DNA from: Dallia pectoralis
Taxonomy: Eukaryota; Chordata; Actinopteri; Esociformes; Umbridae
Assembly (NCBI GenBank): GCA_029465975.1
Contig: CM055738.1
Coordinates: forward strand, 6,378,833-6,442,832
DNA length: 64,000 nt
Direction of reading: 5' to 3'
Part shown: piece by piece, positions 60,224-64,000 of the stretch
Position numbering within the stretch: position 1 is the stretch's first letter
How the letters are laid out: every line of letters starts with the position of its first letter
The notes under the pieces: generated by a model
Told to the model about the DNA's origin: nothing
What the model saw: only the letters and a program-made list of their open reading frames with translations
The model's database searches: none
Made by a program: the position numbers and the translations under genes

Positions 60224-62293
60224 TACAGTCATCGTGTACTCTTCTTCGTATGCCTAGTCCTTGGCTCTATGACGGTTTCTGGGTCCTTCGACATACTCTC
60301 CATTTACTCGTTCACTTTAGTATAATACGGAGTTACATAACGTCAGTTCAGTAGCGGAAGCACTATTGGCCTACAGCTCCTGCACTGACTTTGAAGTATA
60401 GTATCAGTAACGGGCAGACGGCCAACACAATTCTCCTTGGGGTTATCTTGTTTCAATCAGTAAGCCAGCTGGATATGACAGTGTGACCTCAAAGTTAACT
60501 GTCGGAGGAAGCACAACTTCGAGCCACATTCAGCTTCCAGTCTTCATTTGTTTATTCTCCAAAAAAACAAGACACATAAGCCCCAATGAGAACCTTATAA
60601 TAAAGGGCAGGGTTGACGAAAGGCTGTTGGTTGTTTGTTATTGGACTACAGAGAGAACATGGCGACTTGTTGTCTGAACACATTACATGAATGAATATCT
60701 CAACAGTATTTTGTATGATGCAAGTGAAGATGCCAGAAGACTAACAAAATGGCAGAGATTGTACACTGTTTGAGAGATCTGTTGGGGATTCTGAAACCTT
60801 GAAGTGAGCAGCCATTTAAATGTGTGTGTCAATAATTGTTACTGGTCATTCAGCCATATGACACTAAATATTTTTTTGCGCACAAGGAACAATGGTTTTC
60901 AAAATGTGTCAAGCTAAACCAGGTCCCAACATTTTCCTCACATATTTGATATTATCATAATGTTTTTCTACTGATCAGTATACTAAAATCAACAGAAATG
61001 TGAGCAACTTGATGAATAGTTAACGAAACGTGTATCAAATCAAAGTGCTGAAATATTGAATATTTGTCTATCGGTTAAGCAAGAATGCATCTAAAATATA
61101 CAGCAGCACATCTTCTATTTAGAATAATATATAGTAATACACTGTAGTCCACAGTAATATACAATAAGACATTAAACAACAAGGCATTTGGGGCAAAATA
61201 AGACCAGAACTTTCATGGACAAAGGGAAGAAAATGTTGTTCAGTGTTCCAACTGTTAAGCTTGAAGCCAACAGTACCTTATGGAACATTGACATATGAAC
61301 ACTGACATTTAGTTTGACAGTCAGGGTGAACCCAGATCTATCACAGACCTTTTAGACTCAAAGGCAACTAAACAAACAGACAAGAAAATAGGCCAGTCCT
61401 TGCATTTCACTTAGCGCTAGACCGGCTGAAAAATAAAATCATATTTTGAGTCCATGTTTAGACTGTGTCGCGCGTATGGGCGTCCAGCAAATTATTCAAC
61501 AGTTTTTGAGATATTGGATGGCAGCAAGTGATCCACATTAGTAAACAATATGCAATAGAAAATCTTAAAACCCACACGCTAGCAACTTCACAAGGCAGTG
61601 TCCGACATATTTCCACAATTTCCTAGAAGATATGTAGAGAACTTGTATCCCGTGGCTCAATATAGCCCGCCAACCCCTAGTGTGAGACATCACTAGTCAG
61701 AATGACTCCATTAAGGACTAACGATGGGAGTGATCAGTGCGCAATTTAGATGGTCAACTCGCCTTTCCACTGGCTGACATGAATGGCGGAGAAATGCAAT
61801 AGACGTATTCATCAGCCTGCCTGTCATTAGCCAACAGCTTAACAATGCAGATCATTACTTTAGAACCAAACAACTGTAGGGTTTAAATAAGGACATTGCT
61901 GTTGATTATAAAAAACGAGTGTCAGAGTTAAAGATAATACTTCTTGTCATTCTCCATTTCTTTTATTCTCCCTCTGTCCCGAGTTGGCGTCAAAGAACAT
62001 TATTATCTTCAGACCATAATGCAAGCCAACATCTAATTACGTATTTACAGTGTAGACACAAGCCAAAAACAGATAAATAAAAATGCACCAGCCAAAATAT
62101 TCACATTTATATTATACATTGCAAATATTTTGCTCCAAAAAAACGAATGAATCTTGAGTGCAAGTGACAAGCTAACAAGTATTTGCGAAGAACATCAGTT
62201 CTTGAAGACTATTTTGACAGTCTTATAACTATCAATGGAAACACCATTCACACTACCTAAATAAAGAAAGGAAAGACAGATTGACAGCCCCCT

Positions 62294-62298
<5 letters not shown>
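60224..62298. other. Non-coding AT-rich sequence
   Basis: Nothing recognised. Confidence 0.5.

Positions 62299-62385
<87 letters not shown>
62299..62385. repeat. (GT)n microsatellite, about 43 copies
   Basis: 87 uninterrupted bases of GT, likely polymorphic. Confidence 0.98.
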
Positions 62386-62386
<1 letters not shown>

Positions 62387-64000
62387 ACTAGTAAGGCAAA
62401 CACACATGCCTAATGAGAAACAGCTGTGAAGCCAAATTTCCCAAAACACTTGTTACCTTTAATACAATATGTTTACCTTTAAAAGAATCTGGGCAAAATG
62501 TGCGTTGTTATAAGAGGTTAATCCTACACAGATGACAATAAGGCCTAATTCAAGCTGACATTCTGTACTTTAACCCAATTTTCATAGTAATATTTAAAAT
62601 CCCGAGAGCTATAAGAGAGCCAAAAGGTGGAATGCATTGTACCTGAGATATACCCCATTTAAACTTTCTTGCCGGTCCATCTGTCAGTTGGCATTAAGTA
62701 ATAATATCCTCAAACATGCGTTAGACACTCAAGTACTATCTTTCCAACCCTAATCCACACTGGACCAGCTAATAGTCTTCCGGTCTTGAACAGTAAGAAA
62801 ACACAACAAGGAGAAAAGTTGTGTTATTCTCTAAATGCACTCACTGATCCTGATTGACAGCCGGAGAACACTTTTTAAGGCAAGCGGGCGAGAGAGGTGG
62901 AAGGAGTTGGTGATGATGTTGACCGCGCGCCGTTCTAGCCCTGGAGTTATGTTGTTTTGAAAGACAGGCGACAGCCCATTGCCCTTTCTGCAGACCAAAC
63001 AATGTGCTGCAATTGACCTATACAGCAGACAGACAAAGACCTAAACCAGATTGTGATGGAGGAGACGAGGATGGAATGCTATGATCCAGGTAAACTCTTT
63101 CCCCTGGTTGGCCGGTCGGGGTGCCTTCTAGGTTATCACTTATGTCCTATCGCCAACCGTGGTTGTCGGGGACGATGGATGTTTTCCGGAACCGACAGTC
63201 GGACCTTTATATCGACGGGTGGCGGAGCCGGGCCCTGCTTGGCCCGTTAGCCGGTTGACCATCGCCGCGGTACCAGGACCCGTCGCCGTAAGTTATCTCA
63301 TACAGAAGCGTTCATTTGAAAGGGCAGAATGGTTCAAAGGCGTCCAGTAGGAAAACAATTGACATCACGCTATAAGAGCTGTTGGTCGAATTATTGTTTT
63401 TCCCTGTCGAGTTTTATCTTGTGTATCTACGGGCAACGTTTGCAGCTGCAGTTATCCAGAAAGCCAAAACTGGCGATAAAAGCGCTCCACATCTGAACCA
63501 CCCAAGGCAGCAGAATTAACTCTAAAGACACATTCAAGTAAACGGTTGGCCTCAGGTCTCCGGGAAAAAATCCCCTTGGCAACCATCAATCAGTACAACA
63601 CGGTAGCCTGGCCCGGTAGCCTGGCTCTAATGGTTATGATGGACCAATGAGAAGAGACTCATTTAGTCACAGTGTGGAGTAGGAGTCTCGTCTGGGCTTG
63701 TGAGGCAGCCAGGCTGAACTATCTATCCCAATCATTTAGTTCTGACAGAGCAGAGGGATGAGAATGGACAGACTCAAGAATGGACAATGAAGAGAGTAAA
63801 CGCATTTAGGTTGGAGGACGGAGTGTGGGGAAGAAAAAAAGTGAGCTAATAACTTTTCGGATTAAAATGTATGCAAACAGGACACATTTGCTGGAGGTTT
63901 TCAGTTGGGTACGTCTGGCTATTAAGCCCACATACCCATTGACCTCTCGACCATACTTGGATGGATTTAAAAAAGAATAATATATATATATATATAAATA
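62386..64000. other. Non-coding sequence to window end
   Basis: A GC/CpG-richer stretch at about 63100-63300 is unexplained. There is a tandem CCCGGTAGCCTGG duplication at about 63601-63625. The window ends in an (AT)n run (63979-63996). Confidence 0.45.

Noticed and set aside
62195..62449. 84-codon minus-strand frame rich in Thr-His
   Set aside because: Translation of the (GT)n microsatellite.

Overview
This is vertebrate DNA, almost certainly from a ray-finned (teleost) fish. Coding exons are small and separated by introns with GT/AG borders. Degenerate Tc1/mariner transposons of the kind common in bony fish are present, and minisatellites are extraordinarily dense. No bacterial-type gene organisation, CRISPR array, rRNA or tRNA was found. 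The species cannot be fixed from the sequence.

Only two genes can be supported. (1) At the left edge, plus strand, are the last two coding exons (325-567 and 704-850) of a fibrillar procollagen, best matched to the alpha-2(V) chain (col5a2), with a 3' UTR running to a poly(A) signal near 1966. (2) On the minus strand lies a complete coding set for gulp1, the CED-6-type engulfment adaptor: ten coding exons from the ATG at 22631 down to the stop at 3547, 297 codons including the stop, all joins in frame. The exons encode an N-terminal PTB domain, a coiled coil, a Pro/Ser/Thr-rich linker and a DPF-bearing tail. The two genes are tail to tail, like the GULP1/COL5A2 arrangement in mammals but without COL3A1 between them.

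Region by region: 1-2700 is the col5a2 3' end and the short intergenic gap. 2700-22684 is gulp1, with introns carrying minisatellites of 33 bp, 12 bp, 19 bp, about 70 bp, about 30 bp and 40 bp units. 22685-64000 has no recognisable protein-coding exon. It is probably gulp1 5' non-coding introns and upstream sequence. It holds four larger Tc1-type remnants or interspersed repeats and many more tandem arrays (units of 53, 36, 61, 28, about 18, 22, 25, 42, 13 and 12 bp). The largest is a 25-bp satellite of about 3.6 kb at 47556-51160. Together the arrays occupy roughly 11 kb, about a sixth of the window.

The two genes do different jobs. col5a2 encodes an extracellular matrix chain that nucleates collagen I fibrils. 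gulp1 encodes a cytosolic adaptor linking engulfment and endocytic receptors to the clathrin/AP-2 machinery. Their adjacency is inherited synteny, not an operon. The most notable points are an unlisted candidate proline-rich cassette exon in gulp1 intron 7, an apparently shifted C-terminus of gulp1, loss of the conserved C-propeptide N-glycosylation sequon in the collagen, and the tandem-repeat load. Most long open frames in the window are artefacts of tandem arrays whose period is a multiple of three, or whose unit lacks stops in all frames.
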